From Minisyncoccota bacterium (GTDB taxonomy: Bacteria > Patescibacteriota > Patescibacteriia > Patescibacteriales > UBA12465), in NCBI GenBank assembly GCA_021734405.1, contig JAIPJA010000008.1, forward strand, positions 1 to 32,832: a stretch of 32,832 nucleotides of DNA. The letters run 5' to 3'. The translations under genes were made by a program, and so were the position numbers. The notes beneath the pieces are model-generated. The model did no database searches, was not told the origin of the DNA, and saw nothing but the letters and a program-made list of their open reading frames with translations. This document shows positions 7,038-15,387 of the stretch, one piece after another (position 1 is the first letter of the stretch; each line of letters begins with the position of its first letter).

Positions 7038-8600
7038 TTATTTTAGACTGTCAGTTACATTAATAAAGTTAAAAGGTTGTTCCCAGGTAGCAAAATATAA
7101 TTTATCCTCTAAAAGTTCAAAATCCTGATCAAATAAATGATTAAATAAAAGTCTAAAGGTATTAACAGGTGTAATAGAGTCATAGAGCTTATTTTTCAAC
7201 TCTTCAGGCACGTAATAAGCATTTAATATAGCCAGCCTCTCCTCTAAATTAGTATTTTCTAAGCTTTCCCAATTAGTTTGCATGCCTGAACCATGATCTG
7301 ATTGAATAATTATAATGGGTTGCTGGGTGCCTTCAGGATATTTCACTAATATATCACTTACAACTTGCTCTATTTTTTTATCAATAAACTGAACTTGATC
7401 TGCATATCCTTGTTTATATTCCTCCAGAGTACCTCCTACTTTAAAATAATGATTCCCATCTTTGCCGATTAAATTAAAATCTTTTTTGATGTTTCCATTT
7501 TCATCAAACAAGAAAGGTGGGTGAGGAGACATTACATGAGCGTAAATAAAAGTTGAATCGCTTATAGCGCTAACTTCAGGTATAACTTTTAAAGCTGAAA
7601 AAAGTGCACTTTTATAGATATCAACCGCATGACTAGTGCTTAAAAGAATTTTAAACGGAGTGCTTTGTAGAAAAATGCGGTTAAAATCACTTAAACTTTT
7701 ATCAGCAGAAACAACCACATCGCTTTTTATTCTAGCAATTCCACCCCAAGACGGCGGTAGAGAAACCGTCGCATAATTATACTTATCTAAAATTCTATAA
7801 ACCCTACTATTTTCTAAAAATGGTCTAAGCATTGTTCTATCACTTTCTTCTTTATCTATTTTATCCACCAATACCTTATCTAAATAGTCTAAGTTAAGAG
7901 TGGAGCTCATAGATAAATGTGTTTGCGGATAATTAGAATGACTGTCTTTAGCCACAAAAAAACCTTTTTCCTCTAAAAAATTAACAAACTCTTGATCATT
8001 ATAGTCATATAATTGTTGCAAAATATCACTACGAGCGTGGGCGTCAAAAACTAAATAGTATATGTCTGGATAACTACTGTTTAAACTTTCTTCTTGCTCG
8101 GACAGATAAATAGTTTCCTCTCCGTTAAAATTTACAGTCTCTTGGTTATAGAAATAATAGCCTAATTCAATAACAAAGGACAAGCTTACTAACAAACCAA
8201 AAATAAATAAATATTTATTTAAGTTTTGAAAGGCTTTCTTGGAATCAAAAACTAAATAAAAAAGCACAAAAACTATTAAGATAAAGAAGGCTAGAGATAA
8301 GAAATAATCTAAATGTTTAATGTGAGATAAATTGAAAATTTTAACAATTAAGAGAAATATATCATTTAAATAACCAAAAAAGGAAAATAAAATTAAAAAA
8401 GCTGTGGTTATTAAAGCTATCTTAGACCAATCTTTGCTAAAAAATCTAAAAAATAAACCTAACAACAAGGCTAAAACTAGAACTAAAGTTAGAGGTAAAA
8501 ATAATTCATTAAAATAAAGCCACTCTTTATTAGTATTATACAAAGCTAAAACAGGGATTAAAACAAAAAATAAAGGATGGATTAAAAAGTATTTTTTCAT
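7038..8600 (-). CDS. Membrane-anchored alkaline-phosphatase-superfamily (sulfatase-like) enzyme
   Basis: The 520-aa protein has about five membrane segments in residues 1-150 and an external catalytic domain. Metal and active-site motifs of the AlkP/sulfatase fold are visible: PDIYYLVFDAHARSD (Asp186), a candidate threonine nucleophile in NYPQTHLSMSSTLN (Thr227), SPHPPFLFD, and IIQSDHGSG near the C-terminus. Relatives transfer or remove phospho- or sulfo-groups on envelope glycans and lipids (lipoteichoic acid synthase and phosphoethanolamine transferase types); the substrate here is unknown. It follows a NoeA-like methyltransferase by 10 nt and a YIDPGTG small protein, a partnership that suggests surface polysaccharide decoration. 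Confidence 0.8.
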   Translation of the reverse strand: MKKYFLIHPLFFVLIPVLALYNTNKEWLYFNELFLPLTLVLVLALLLGLFFRFFSKDWSKIALITTAFLILFSFFGYLNDIFLLIVKIFNLSHIKHLDYFLSLAFFILIVFVLFYLVFDSKKAFQNLNKYLFIFGLLVSLSFVIELGYYFYNQETVNFNGEETIYLSEQEESLNSSYPDIYYLVFDAHARSDILQQLYDYNDQEFVNFLEEKGFFVAKDSHSNYPQTHLSMSSTLNLDYLDKVLVDKIDKEESDRTMLRPFLENSRVYRILDKYNYATVSLPPSWGGIARIKSDVVVSADKSLSDFNRIFLQSTPFKILLSTSHAVDIYKSALFSALKVIPEVSAISDSTFIYAHVMSPHPPFLFDENGNIKKDFNLIGKDGNHYFKVGGTLEEYKQGYADQVQFIDKKIEQVVSDILVKYPEGTQQPIIIIQSDHGSGMQTNWESLENTNLEERLAILNAYYVPEELKNKLYDSITPVNTFRLLFNHLFDQDFELLEDKLYFATWEQPFNFINVTDSLK

Positions 8601-8610
8601 AAAAACTAAG

Positions 8611-10017
8611 TTAAGCTAACCTTGATTTCATTAAATATAAAACGCGACTTGATTCTTGCACTTTATGATTTTCTAAAATTTCAAAATAGTCTGAAAATTC
8701 TTTTTCAAAACAATTTTGATTATAAGAAGAAAAGATATCTTCTCTAGAACTTAAAAGCTTTTGCACCTGACTATCTTCTTTGGGCACAAATTCAATAACT
8801 AAATACTTTCCTAATTTGGCAAAGTACTTAGCAATTTTAATAAAAGGCAAATTATTAGAAATAGCTAAATGATGAATCAGGGCTAAAGCAAAAGTCATAT
8901 CAGCTGGACCTCTTTTTGCTAAAGACTCCCTTTCACTATGAGCCCAACCTAAATCAGAGCTAGGATTAGTTAAATCTAAAAATAAAGGTAAAATATTTTC
9001 ATCTTTATCTTTTAAAAGTTTCTGATAATTTTTCTCTACAGCGTTATAATCTATATCAAAAGCACAAGTTAAAATGCCTTTACTGCTAGCTAAGCGACTA
9101 AATTCACCGTTATTAGCCCCTAAATCCCAAACTGTTTTTGGCTGAATTTTATCCAAAAATTTTATTACTACATCTTTTTTAAAGGCAAAGGACTTTGAGG
9201 AATAATTGGTAAAATTATAGTAATCTTTCCATTCTGACTTAAAATTTTTAAGCTTAAGCTTAGAAATTCCTTTTTCTAAATTTTCTATTAAAGCTAAAAG
9301 AGAATTCTTTCCCATTACCCTCTTATTGTCTTGTATCTTTTTGGCTTGTTTCTCATCTTTAGAGAAACGCTTTTGGGCTTTAGCGTGTAAATGTATATGA
9401 GTTAAAAAAAATAATTTAAACTTTGTAGATTGAGGCAAGCTTTTGCTAGCTAAGTCTAAAGGAATGCCGTCTATAAAGAGACGGCTAAGCTGTAAAAATC
9501 TAATATCCACTTTTGAACTTAAAGCTAAAGGTGCTAAAAAGTGCTGACAAAATTGCCTATAAGCGAGCCAGGCTGAGCCTTTTCTATACTTTTCAAAAGA
9601 CAATGTATCTATTAAAATAGGCTTGCCTTTTAAAAACTGAACATTGTAGGCACTAGCATCTTTCAAGCTTAAGCCAAACTTTAAAGCTATTTTTTGAATT
9701 TTAAGTAAAACTAAACCAGCTTGTCGCAGTTGAGAAAAAGTCCATTCATAAGGATAAGAAATAAAAGGAATTGGCTCTGGCTTTATTACTTTATAACCAT
9801 CATTGTTTTTAACTATATCTCTTTCTTCTCTATGAGAAACTAATAATTGTTTATCAACTAAATTCTGATACAGACCTGAGGACATTAAAAGCTCATAATC
9901 ATCCTTATAACTTTTATTTATTTGTCTATAAACCTCTCCATCTCTTTTAAAAACAAAACCCGCTGGGTCGCGGAAAGAACTAGCACTAATCTCATCTTGG
10001 TTATTTTTCGTTTCCAT
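8611..10017 (-). CDS. NoeA-like class I SAM-dependent methyltransferase
   Basis: This 468-aa protein has a C-terminal Rossmann methyltransferase domain with the SAM motif VWDLGANNGEFSRLASSKG (about residue 295 onward), then FDIDYNAVEKNY and LALIHHLAI. The first 250 residues carry a characteristic region including YPYEWTFSQLRQAGL and LKDASAYNVQF, as in NoeA-type nodulation/glycan methyltransferases. The substrate is probably a surface glycan, by family and context. Its start overlaps the end of the preceding small-protein gene by 17 nt, which suggests translational coupling. Confidence 0.75.
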   Translation of the reverse strand: METKNNQDEISASSFRDPAGFVFKRDGEVYRQINKSYKDDYELLMSSGLYQNLVDKQLLVSHREERDIVKNNDGYKVIKPEPIPFISYPYEWTFSQLRQAGLVLLKIQKIALKFGLSLKDASAYNVQFLKGKPILIDTLSFEKYRKGSAWLAYRQFCQHFLAPLALSSKVDIRFLQLSRLFIDGIPLDLASKSLPQSTKFKLFFLTHIHLHAKAQKRFSKDEKQAKKIQDNKRVMGKNSLLALIENLEKGISKLKLKNFKSEWKDYYNFTNYSSKSFAFKKDVVIKFLDKIQPKTVWDLGANNGEFSRLASSKGILTCAFDIDYNAVEKNYQKLLKDKDENILPLFLDLTNPSSDLGWAHSERESLAKRGPADMTFALALIHHLAISNNLPFIKIAKYFAKLGKYLVIEFVPKEDSQVQKLLSSREDIFSSYNQNCFEKEFSDYFEILENHKVQESSRVLYLMKSRLA

Positions 10018-10213
10018 GTTTTTTGCCTTTAAAAATCTTTAAAAAGAAAGTTTTAATTTTATGAAAATATAGTTTAATTATAAAAAAGAAGCCTAAAACT
10101 GCTCCTACTATCATTTGAAAAACAAAACTACCTGTGCCAGGATCTATATAAGCCAAAGCCGGCTGACTAAAAGCTAAAAAAATTACTACAACATAAAAAA
10201 TATATTTGCTCAT
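10001..10213 (-). CDS. Small YIDPGTGS membrane protein
   Basis: A 70-aa protein with a signal-peptide-like N-terminus ending near ALA-Y, the motif YIDPGTGSFVFQM, one transmembrane helix and a Lys-rich cytoplasmic tail. Small proteins with this YIDPGTGS motif recur beside AlkP-superfamily and methyltransferase genes of envelope glycan clusters, as here. The molecular function is unknown. It overlaps the downstream methyltransferase gene. Confidence 0.75.
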   Translation of the reverse strand: MSKYIFYVVVIFLAFSQPALAYIDPGTGSFVFQMIVGAVLGFFFIIKLYFHKIKTFFLKIFKGKKHGNEK

Positions 10214-10245
10214 AAAATTTAAGGGTATTAAAAGAGATTTTGAAA

Positions 10246-10689
10246 CTAAAAAGGATTCTGATAATTAGGATCTCCAGTGGTAATAGCTACTAACCTTTTT
10301 ATAATAAAATAACTTATACTATATGAAGTTAAAATAATTAAAAGTCCTATAACTGAATTAATTAAAGTTTTTTTAGCTTTAGAAACTTGTTCTTGATTCC
10401 CTCCCGCTGTCATCCAGCGATAGCCAGCCATGGTTATAAGAACAACCATTAAAATAGCTAAAATAGTCAAAACTATATTTAAAACCTTTAATATTTGTAT
10501 CCTTATATCTTCCGGCTCTCCGCTTTCTCCAAACACGCTAGAACCTATTTCATCTAAGCCTGTCTGACTCTCTCTTAAAGAAGCATCAGCTGCTACAAAA
10601 TTAGGGCTCACAAAAACTACTGTGGGTAAAATTAAAAAAAAGGTTATAATAATTAAAGAAAGTAAATGTTTTTTAACTCTTTTCATCAT
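10246..10689 (-). CDS. Mbov_0395-type pilin-like membrane protein
   Basis: A 147-aa protein with a signal peptide (residues 1-35, cleavage near VAADAS) and two transmembrane helices either side of the signature ITMAGYRWMTAGGNQEQV, followed by KAKKTLINSVIGLLIIL. This matches the VirB2/TrbC-like 'pilin-like conjugal transfer' family that is widespread in Patescibacteria. No other secretion genes lie beside it, so the role (pilus, DNA uptake, attachment) is open. A good promoter (10730-10759) drives it, and the stop is TAG. Confidence 0.8.
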   Translation of the reverse strand: MMKRVKKHLLSLIIITFFLILPTVVFVSPNFVAADASLRESQTGLDEIGSSVFGESGEPEDIRIQILKVLNIVLTILAILMVVLITMAGYRWMTAGGNQEQVSKAKKTLINSVIGLLIILTSYSISYFIIKRLVAITTGDPNYQNPF

Positions 10690-10729
10690 CTTTATGTTAT
10701 AATTAAATTAAACAAGTCTTAATGATTAA

Positions 10730-10759
10730 ATTATAGCAAAAATTAAGACTTCTTATCAA
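10730..10759 (-). promoter_or_regulatory. Promoter of the pilin-like gene
   Basis: TTGATA (10759-10754), an 18-nt spacer and TATAAT (10735-10730) on the minus strand. An inverted repeat GTCTTAA/TTAAGAC (10716-10749) spans the -10 region and could be an operator for this promoter or for the divergent flippase gene. Confidence 0.7.
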
Positions 10760-10769
10760 TAGCTCTTCC

Positions 10770-12197
10770 ATGAACAATCAAAGTAAAGTTTTATATAACA
10801 CAGCCATACAAATTATTAGCAAGGTTATAGCCACTGCCTTAGGACTTATAGCTATGGCTATGATGACTAGATATTTAGGAACTACTGGGTTTGGAGAATA
10901 TACTACCATAGTTACCTATATATCTTTTTTTGCTATTGTAGCAGACTTAGGTCTAACTCTTATTACTGTACAAATGATTAGCGTGCCCGGGGTTTCGGAA
11001 AAAAGAGTTTTAGATAACCTTTTAGCTCTAAGACTTATATCAGCTATATTTTTTCTAAGCTTAGGACCTTTAAGTGTTCTGTTTTTACCTTATGAAAACT
11101 CCATAAAAGTAGGCGTGCTAATACTTTCGCTCTCTTTTATTTTTATTGCTCTTAACCAAATTCTTATCGGGCTTTTTCAAAAACGCTTAAGAATGGACAA
11201 AGCAGCCGCTGCAGAAATATTTGGCAGACTAATCTTAGTTTTAGGAGTTTATGTGGCTATAAAAAACAGTTTTGGCCTTAGTGGCTTATTATGGGCGTCT
11301 GTAATTGCTAGTTTTTTAAACTTTGCCCTACAATACTTGTTAGCTCAAAAGTTTATCAAAATAGGTTTAAAATTTGATTTTAAGCTTTGGCAAATAATTA
11401 TTAAAAAAAGTTGGCCATTAGCTCTAATTATTGTTTTTAATTTAATATATTTAAAAACTGACACCTTAATCTTGTCTATTGTTAAAACTCAAGAAGATGT
11501 AGGCATATATGGAGCTGCTTATAAAATCATAGAAGTAATTGTAACCATTCCTTTTATGTTCTCTGGTTTAATTTTACCATTTTTAACTGTTAGCTGGATT
11601 AAAAAAGATTTAAAGAAATTTAAAGTTGTCTTGCAAAAGTCTTATGATTTTATGTTATTTTTAGCTCTGCCCATGATTATAGCTATACAAATTATAGCCC
11701 CTCAATTAATCTTTTTAATTGCCGGAGAAGAGTTTATGCCGGCAACTCAAGTGCTAAAAATACTCATTTTAGCAGCTGGTTTAATTTTTATTGGCACAAT
11801 CTTTTCTCATGCTATAATTGCTGTAGAGAAACAAAAAAAACTTATACCCTTATACCTTTTTGTCAGTCTAACTGCTTTAGCTGGCTATCTAATATTTATT
11901 CCTAAATATTCATACTTTGGTGCTGCCTGGACAACTATATATAGTGAAGCTATTATTGCTTTGGCCTCTATTTTTTATGTGTATAAATTTACAAACTTTC
12001 TGCCTAAAAATTATTCTGCTTTGAAAGCTGTTTTCGCCTCCACTATAATGGCTGTTTTTCTTTTTTTCTTTCCCCAAAACTTTAGCTTTAGCTGGCCAGG
12101 GTTAATAATTGAAGTAATTTTAGCAACGCTAATCTATTTTTTATCCCTATACTTATTAAAAGGTTTTTCTAAAAAAGACTTAAATATTATTAAATAA
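10770..12197 (+). CDS. Polysaccharide/oligosaccharide flippase (Wzx/MATE-like)
   Basis: A 475-aa protein with about 12-14 membrane helices. The N-terminus is typical of polysaccharide flippases (AMAMMTRYLGTTGFGEYTTIVTYISFFAIVADLGL). Such proteins move lipid-linked glycans to the outer face of the membrane for assembly of surface polymers. Charged residues are few within the helices. It faces the envelope cassette across a divergent intergenic space and is followed after 6 nt by an RluD-type gene. The substrate cannot be told from sequence. Confidence 0.88.
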   Translation: MNNQSKVLYNTAIQIISKVIATALGLIAMAMMTRYLGTTGFGEYTTIVTYISFFAIVADLGLTLITVQMISVPGVSEKRVLDNLLALRLISAIFFLSLGPLSVLFLPYENSIKVGVLILSLSFIFIALNQILIGLFQKRLRMDKAAAAEIFGRLILVLGVYVAIKNSFGLSGLLWASVIASFLNFALQYLLAQKFIKIGLKFDFKLWQIIIKKSWPLALIIVFNLIYLKTDTLILSIVKTQEDVGIYGAAYKIIEVIVTIPFMFSGLILPFLTVSWIKKDLKKFKVVLQKSYDFMLFLALPMIIAIQIIAPQLIFLIAGEEFMPATQVLKILILAAGLIFIGTIFSHAIIAVEKQKKLIPLYLFVSLTALAGYLIFIPKYSYFGAAWTTIYSEAIIALASIFYVYKFTNFLPKNYSALKAVFASTIMAVFLFFFPQNFSFSWPGLIIEVILATLIYFLSLYLLKGFSKKDLNIIK

Positions 12198-12203
12198 AAT
12201 AAA

Positions 12204-12911
12204 ATGAAAATAAACATAATTGAAAAAACTAAAGATTATATAGTAATAGAAAAGCCGGCCGGCTTAATGGTTCATCCTGCTTTAGGACATAAAGAGCTGT
12301 GCTTAACTGATTATTTGCTTAAAAAATTTCCTCAAATAAAAGACGTGGGTGAGGATAAAAACCGTCCTGGCATAGTTCATCGTCTAGACAAAAATGTTTC
12401 TGGCATAATGGTGGTGGCTCTAAATCAAACAGCTTGGCAAGATTTAAAATCTCAATTTCAAAAACGAACTATAAAAAAAGAATACTTAGCTATAGTTCAT
12501 GGAGAAATGGCTGAAGAATTTGGAGAAATTAATTTTCCTATTAAAAGATCAGCTAAAGGTTTTAAAATGGCAGCTGTGCCAGTAAGTTTTCAAAATGAGA
12601 AGGAAAAAAGCCGACAAGCTTTAACTTTTTATGAAGTTGAAAAAAAATTAAAAAATTTCACCTTTTTAAAAGTAAAAATAAAGACTGGTCGAACTCATCA
12701 AATTAGAGTACATCTTTTAGCTCTGGGTTATCCGCTAGCTGGAGACTCTCTTTATTTTAATAAAAAATCTCAAACAAGAAATAAAAAATTAGAGCTTAAT
12801 CAGTTAATGCTATTTGCCAAAAAACTTGAATTTAAAAACTTAAACAAAGAGAAACAATCTTTTGAATTAGAAACGCCTAAATTCTTTACAGATTTTATAG
12901 AAAGATTTTAA
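12204..12911 (+). CDS. RluD/RluA-family pseudouridine synthase
   Basis: A 235-aa protein that converts uridine to pseudouridine in rRNA or tRNA. The catalytic aspartate is Asp62 in the signature HRLDKNVSGIMV. Further family motifs are IEKPAGLMVHP near the N-terminus and KTGRTHQIRVHLLALGYPLAGD. The N-terminal S4 RNA-binding domain of full-length RluD is absent, so it is a short, catalytic-domain-only form whose target cannot be assigned. It lies 6 nt after the flippase gene. Confidence 0.92.
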   Translation: MKINIIEKTKDYIVIEKPAGLMVHPALGHKELCLTDYLLKKFPQIKDVGEDKNRPGIVHRLDKNVSGIMVVALNQTAWQDLKSQFQKRTIKKEYLAIVHGEMAEEFGEINFPIKRSAKGFKMAAVPVSFQNEKEKSRQALTFYEVEKKLKNFTFLKVKIKTGRTHQIRVHLLALGYPLAGDSLYFNKKSQTRNKKLELNQLMLFAKKLEFKNLNKEKQSFELETPKFFTDFIERF

Positions 12912-12945
12912 AACAATTTCAGCAAAACTGCCTTAAATTATTTTT

Positions 12946-14178
12946 ATGAATATCAAGGCTTTTTTTGTTGGCATTTTTCTGGCCATCTTTATGCTAATAA
13001 TTTTAACTCCAGTAGCTTTATCTGCTTCTAATCAGACTAGGGGTTGGAAAGGTTTGGTTATTTCTGAAATTTTTCCTAATCCTGCAGGCACAGACAAAGA
13101 CAAAGAATGGATTAAAATATATAATAGCGCCAACACTGAAATTAATTTAAAAGATTGGATAATAAGCGATAATTACGGACACATTTGCCCCTACATCTTT
13201 ACTAAAGATCTGTGGCTAGAAGATGATGATTATTTTATTCTAGAAAGAAAAGAAAGTAATATTATTTTAAATAATTTTCTAGAAACTATTAGTTTATTCT
13301 CCAGTGAAGGTGAGCTAGCTGATCAAGTTAGCTACATTCAAGCCCCAGAAGACTCTATTTATACCTACAATCAAGGCTGGCTTTGGCAAAAAATAAGTCT
13401 AACAGAAAACAGCAATCAAACAAAAGAAGATACTTCAAAAGATGAGCCAGAATTAGAAAATAATTGGGATAAACTGTCAGAAGCAGAAAGTGAAGAGGTG
13501 TTTACTCTCTCTGGCATTGTCTTAACTTTACCTGGACAAGTTAGTTCTCAGTATTTTTTTCTCAGCCAAGACAGAAAGCAGTCAAGGGTAGTGCAAATAT
13601 ATAGTTATAATAAAGTTTTTCCTGAAATTGAAGTTGGAGAAACCCTTAAAGTTTCTGGTCGTTTTAGCAGTAGCTCTCAGTTATATCGTCTTAAAACTAG
13701 TTCTCTGGAAGATTTTTATATAGACACCAAACAAAGCCTTGAAAAAATTATCCCACTAGAAATTAATAATAATCTAAATGAAAAAAATCTAGGAAAAATT
13801 TTTTCTATTAAAGGTAAAATAATAAAAGTTAAAAAAAATTCTTTAACTGTTCAAACTCTAAATCATAAAGGAGATGGGCTTGTAGAATTAGAGTTAGACA
13901 CAGAACTGCTTACAGAAAATTTTTTAGTTAATCAAATCTTAGAGGCTAAGGGTGTTTTAAAAAATAATAGCCAAGGATATATATTCAAACTTATCCCTGA
14001 CTATGGTCTAAATATCTATAATAACATCTCCACAAGTTCTAGCGCCTTAGTTAATAAAAAAAGCGTCAACAGTAAAACTTTAAAGCCTAGTTTAAAAATA
14101 ATTTTACCTGCTTTAATCTTCAGTCTCCTTATCGCCTGGCTTTTAACTAAAAGAAAAACTTCAGTTTTTGACCTTTAA
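12946..14178 (+). CDS. Secreted lamin-tail-domain protein with C-terminal membrane anchor
   Basis: A 410-aa protein. It has a signal peptide (1-27, cleavage after ALS), then a lamin-tail domain (about 33-115; LVISEIFPNPAGTDKDKEWIKIYN, INLKDWIISDNYG). A linker precedes two OB-fold-like segments (FTLSGIVLTLPGQV, then FSIKGKIIKVKKNSLTVQT), and a transmembrane helix ending in TKRKTSVFDL closes the chain. Bacterial lamin-tail proteins are surface-associated, often with nucleases or adhesins. No nuclease motif is visible here. A role in surface or DNA binding is speculative. Confidence 0.75.
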   Translation: MNIKAFFVGIFLAIFMLIILTPVALSASNQTRGWKGLVISEIFPNPAGTDKDKEWIKIYNSANTEINLKDWIISDNYGHICPYIFTKDLWLEDDDYFILERKESNIILNNFLETISLFSSEGELADQVSYIQAPEDSIYTYNQGWLWQKISLTENSNQTKEDTSKDEPELENNWDKLSEAESEEVFTLSGIVLTLPGQVSSQYFFLSQDRKQSRVVQIYSYNKVFPEIEVGETLKVSGRFSSSSQLYRLKTSSLEDFYIDTKQSLEKIIPLEINNNLNEKNLGKIFSIKGKIIKVKKNSLTVQTLNHKGDGLVELELDTELLTENFLVNQILEAKGVLKNNSQGYIFKLIPDYGLNIYNNISTSSSALVNKKSVNSKTLKPSLKIILPALIFSLLIAWLLTKRKTSVFDL

Positions 14179-14196
14179 TTTTAGTTTTGCTATAAT
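14168..14196 (+). promoter_or_regulatory. Promoter of the thioredoxin-fold gene
   Basis: TTGACC (14168-14173) and TATAAT (14191-14196) have a 17-nt spacer. The -35 element lies within the last codons of the lamin-tail gene, and the leader is about 70 nt and very A/T-rich. Confidence 0.75.
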
Positions 14197-14274
14197 AATT
14201 TTGCTTTATATAATTAATAAAATTTATAAACTTTTTTTATTTAAAAAAATAAAAATAGTTTTAATCATAAAAAT

Positions 14275-15255
14275 ATGAAACAGAAACAACTTTTCATTAT
14301 TATAGGAGTTTTAGCAGTTCTTTTTTTAGCCTCTTTAAGTTGGGCTATCGTCTCATCTTCCACACCAGAAGCTAAGGCGCTTGCACCAGAGGAAGCTAAA
14401 AAAGTAGCTGAAGAATATATTAATAAAAACCTTATGCCTGAGGGTAGCACAGTTGTAATAGACGGTGTAGTTAGGGAAAATGATTTATATAAAATGGATG
14501 TAAATGTTGGCCAAGGGCAGGTAGTAAAATCATACCTTACTCTTGATGGTAGTGTTTTCTTTCCTCAAGGCTTAGTTATAGAAAAAGAAGTAGCTGAAAA
14601 CAACACCCCTTCAACTCCTCAAATACCTGAAAACATAGTTAAAGCTGATAAACCTGAAGTGGAGCTATTTGTTATGAGCCATTGTCCTTTTGGCACTCAA
14701 ATGGAAAAAGGCATGCTACCAGTAGTAGAAACTTTAGGTGATAAAATTGATTTTGAATTAAAATTTGTTGACTATGCCATGCATGGTGAAAAAGAAATAC
14801 AAGAGCAACTAAGACAATACTGTATTCAAGAAAACACTCCTGATAAACTAAACGACTACTTAGCTTGTTTCTTAGGAGAAGGTAATTCTCAGGCTTGTTT
14901 AGAAGAGACCTCTATTAATCAAAGTCAACTAAACAGCTGTGTAGAAGCTACTGATAATGAGTATAATATAACTTCTAACTTTGAAAATAAGAAAAATTAC
15001 CGTGGTAGCTATCCAGAGTTTGCCATACATAAAGCAGATAATGAGAAATATGGCGTTAGTGGCTCACCTACTTTAGTAATAAATGGATCTCAAGTTTCTA
15101 CAGCTAGAGACTCAGCCACCTTATTAGCTACTGTTTGTGAAAGTTTTAATGAAAAGCCAGCTGAGTGTGAAACTGAACTTTCCAGCGCCTCTCCATCTTC
15201 TGGTTTTGGCTATAATCAAGCAGCTGGAGGTGGTGCTGCAGCAGTTTGCGAATAA
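14275..15255 (+). CDS. Membrane-anchored thioredoxin-fold (DsbA/GILT-like) protein
   Basis: A 326-aa protein with one N-terminal helix (6-26) and a PepSY-like segment (about 37-105). From about 128 there is a thioredoxin fold with active-site SHCPFG (Cys137), followed by a cysteine-rich helical insertion (QYC, LAC, QAC, NSC) and the cis-proline motif GSPTLVING. The active site has a single cysteine instead of CxxC, as in GILT-like reductases whose partner cysteine lies elsewhere. It probably handles disulfides outside the membrane. The C-terminus is glycine/alanine-rich and ends in Cys-Glu. Its own promoter and terminator make it a single-gene unit. Confidence 0.75.
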   Translation: MKQKQLFIIIGVLAVLFLASLSWAIVSSSTPEAKALAPEEAKKVAEEYINKNLMPEGSTVVIDGVVRENDLYKMDVNVGQGQVVKSYLTLDGSVFFPQGLVIEKEVAENNTPSTPQIPENIVKADKPEVELFVMSHCPFGTQMEKGMLPVVETLGDKIDFELKFVDYAMHGEKEIQEQLRQYCIQENTPDKLNDYLACFLGEGNSQACLEETSINQSQLNSCVEATDNEYNITSNFENKKNYRGSYPEFAIHKADNEKYGVSGSPTLVINGSQVSTARDSATLLATVCESFNEKPAECETELSSASPSSGFGYNQAAGGGAAAVCE

Positions 15256-15310
15256 TCACGATACTTCATATATTATAGCTAAAACTATGGATGATAATTA
15301 CTTAGCTACA

Positions 15311-15336
15311 AAAAAACAGCTTTATCGCTGTTTTTT
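15311..15336. terminator. Bidirectional terminator between converging genes
   Basis: A 10-bp inverted repeat (AAAAAACAGC/GCTGTTTTTT, 6-nt loop) has T runs on both strands. It serves the thioredoxin-fold gene on plus and the glutamate dehydrogenase gene on minus. Confidence 0.88.
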
Positions 15337-15387
15337 TGTTAGTTATAATAAATAAAAATTTCAAAATTGCTTTAATAATCAAACTTA

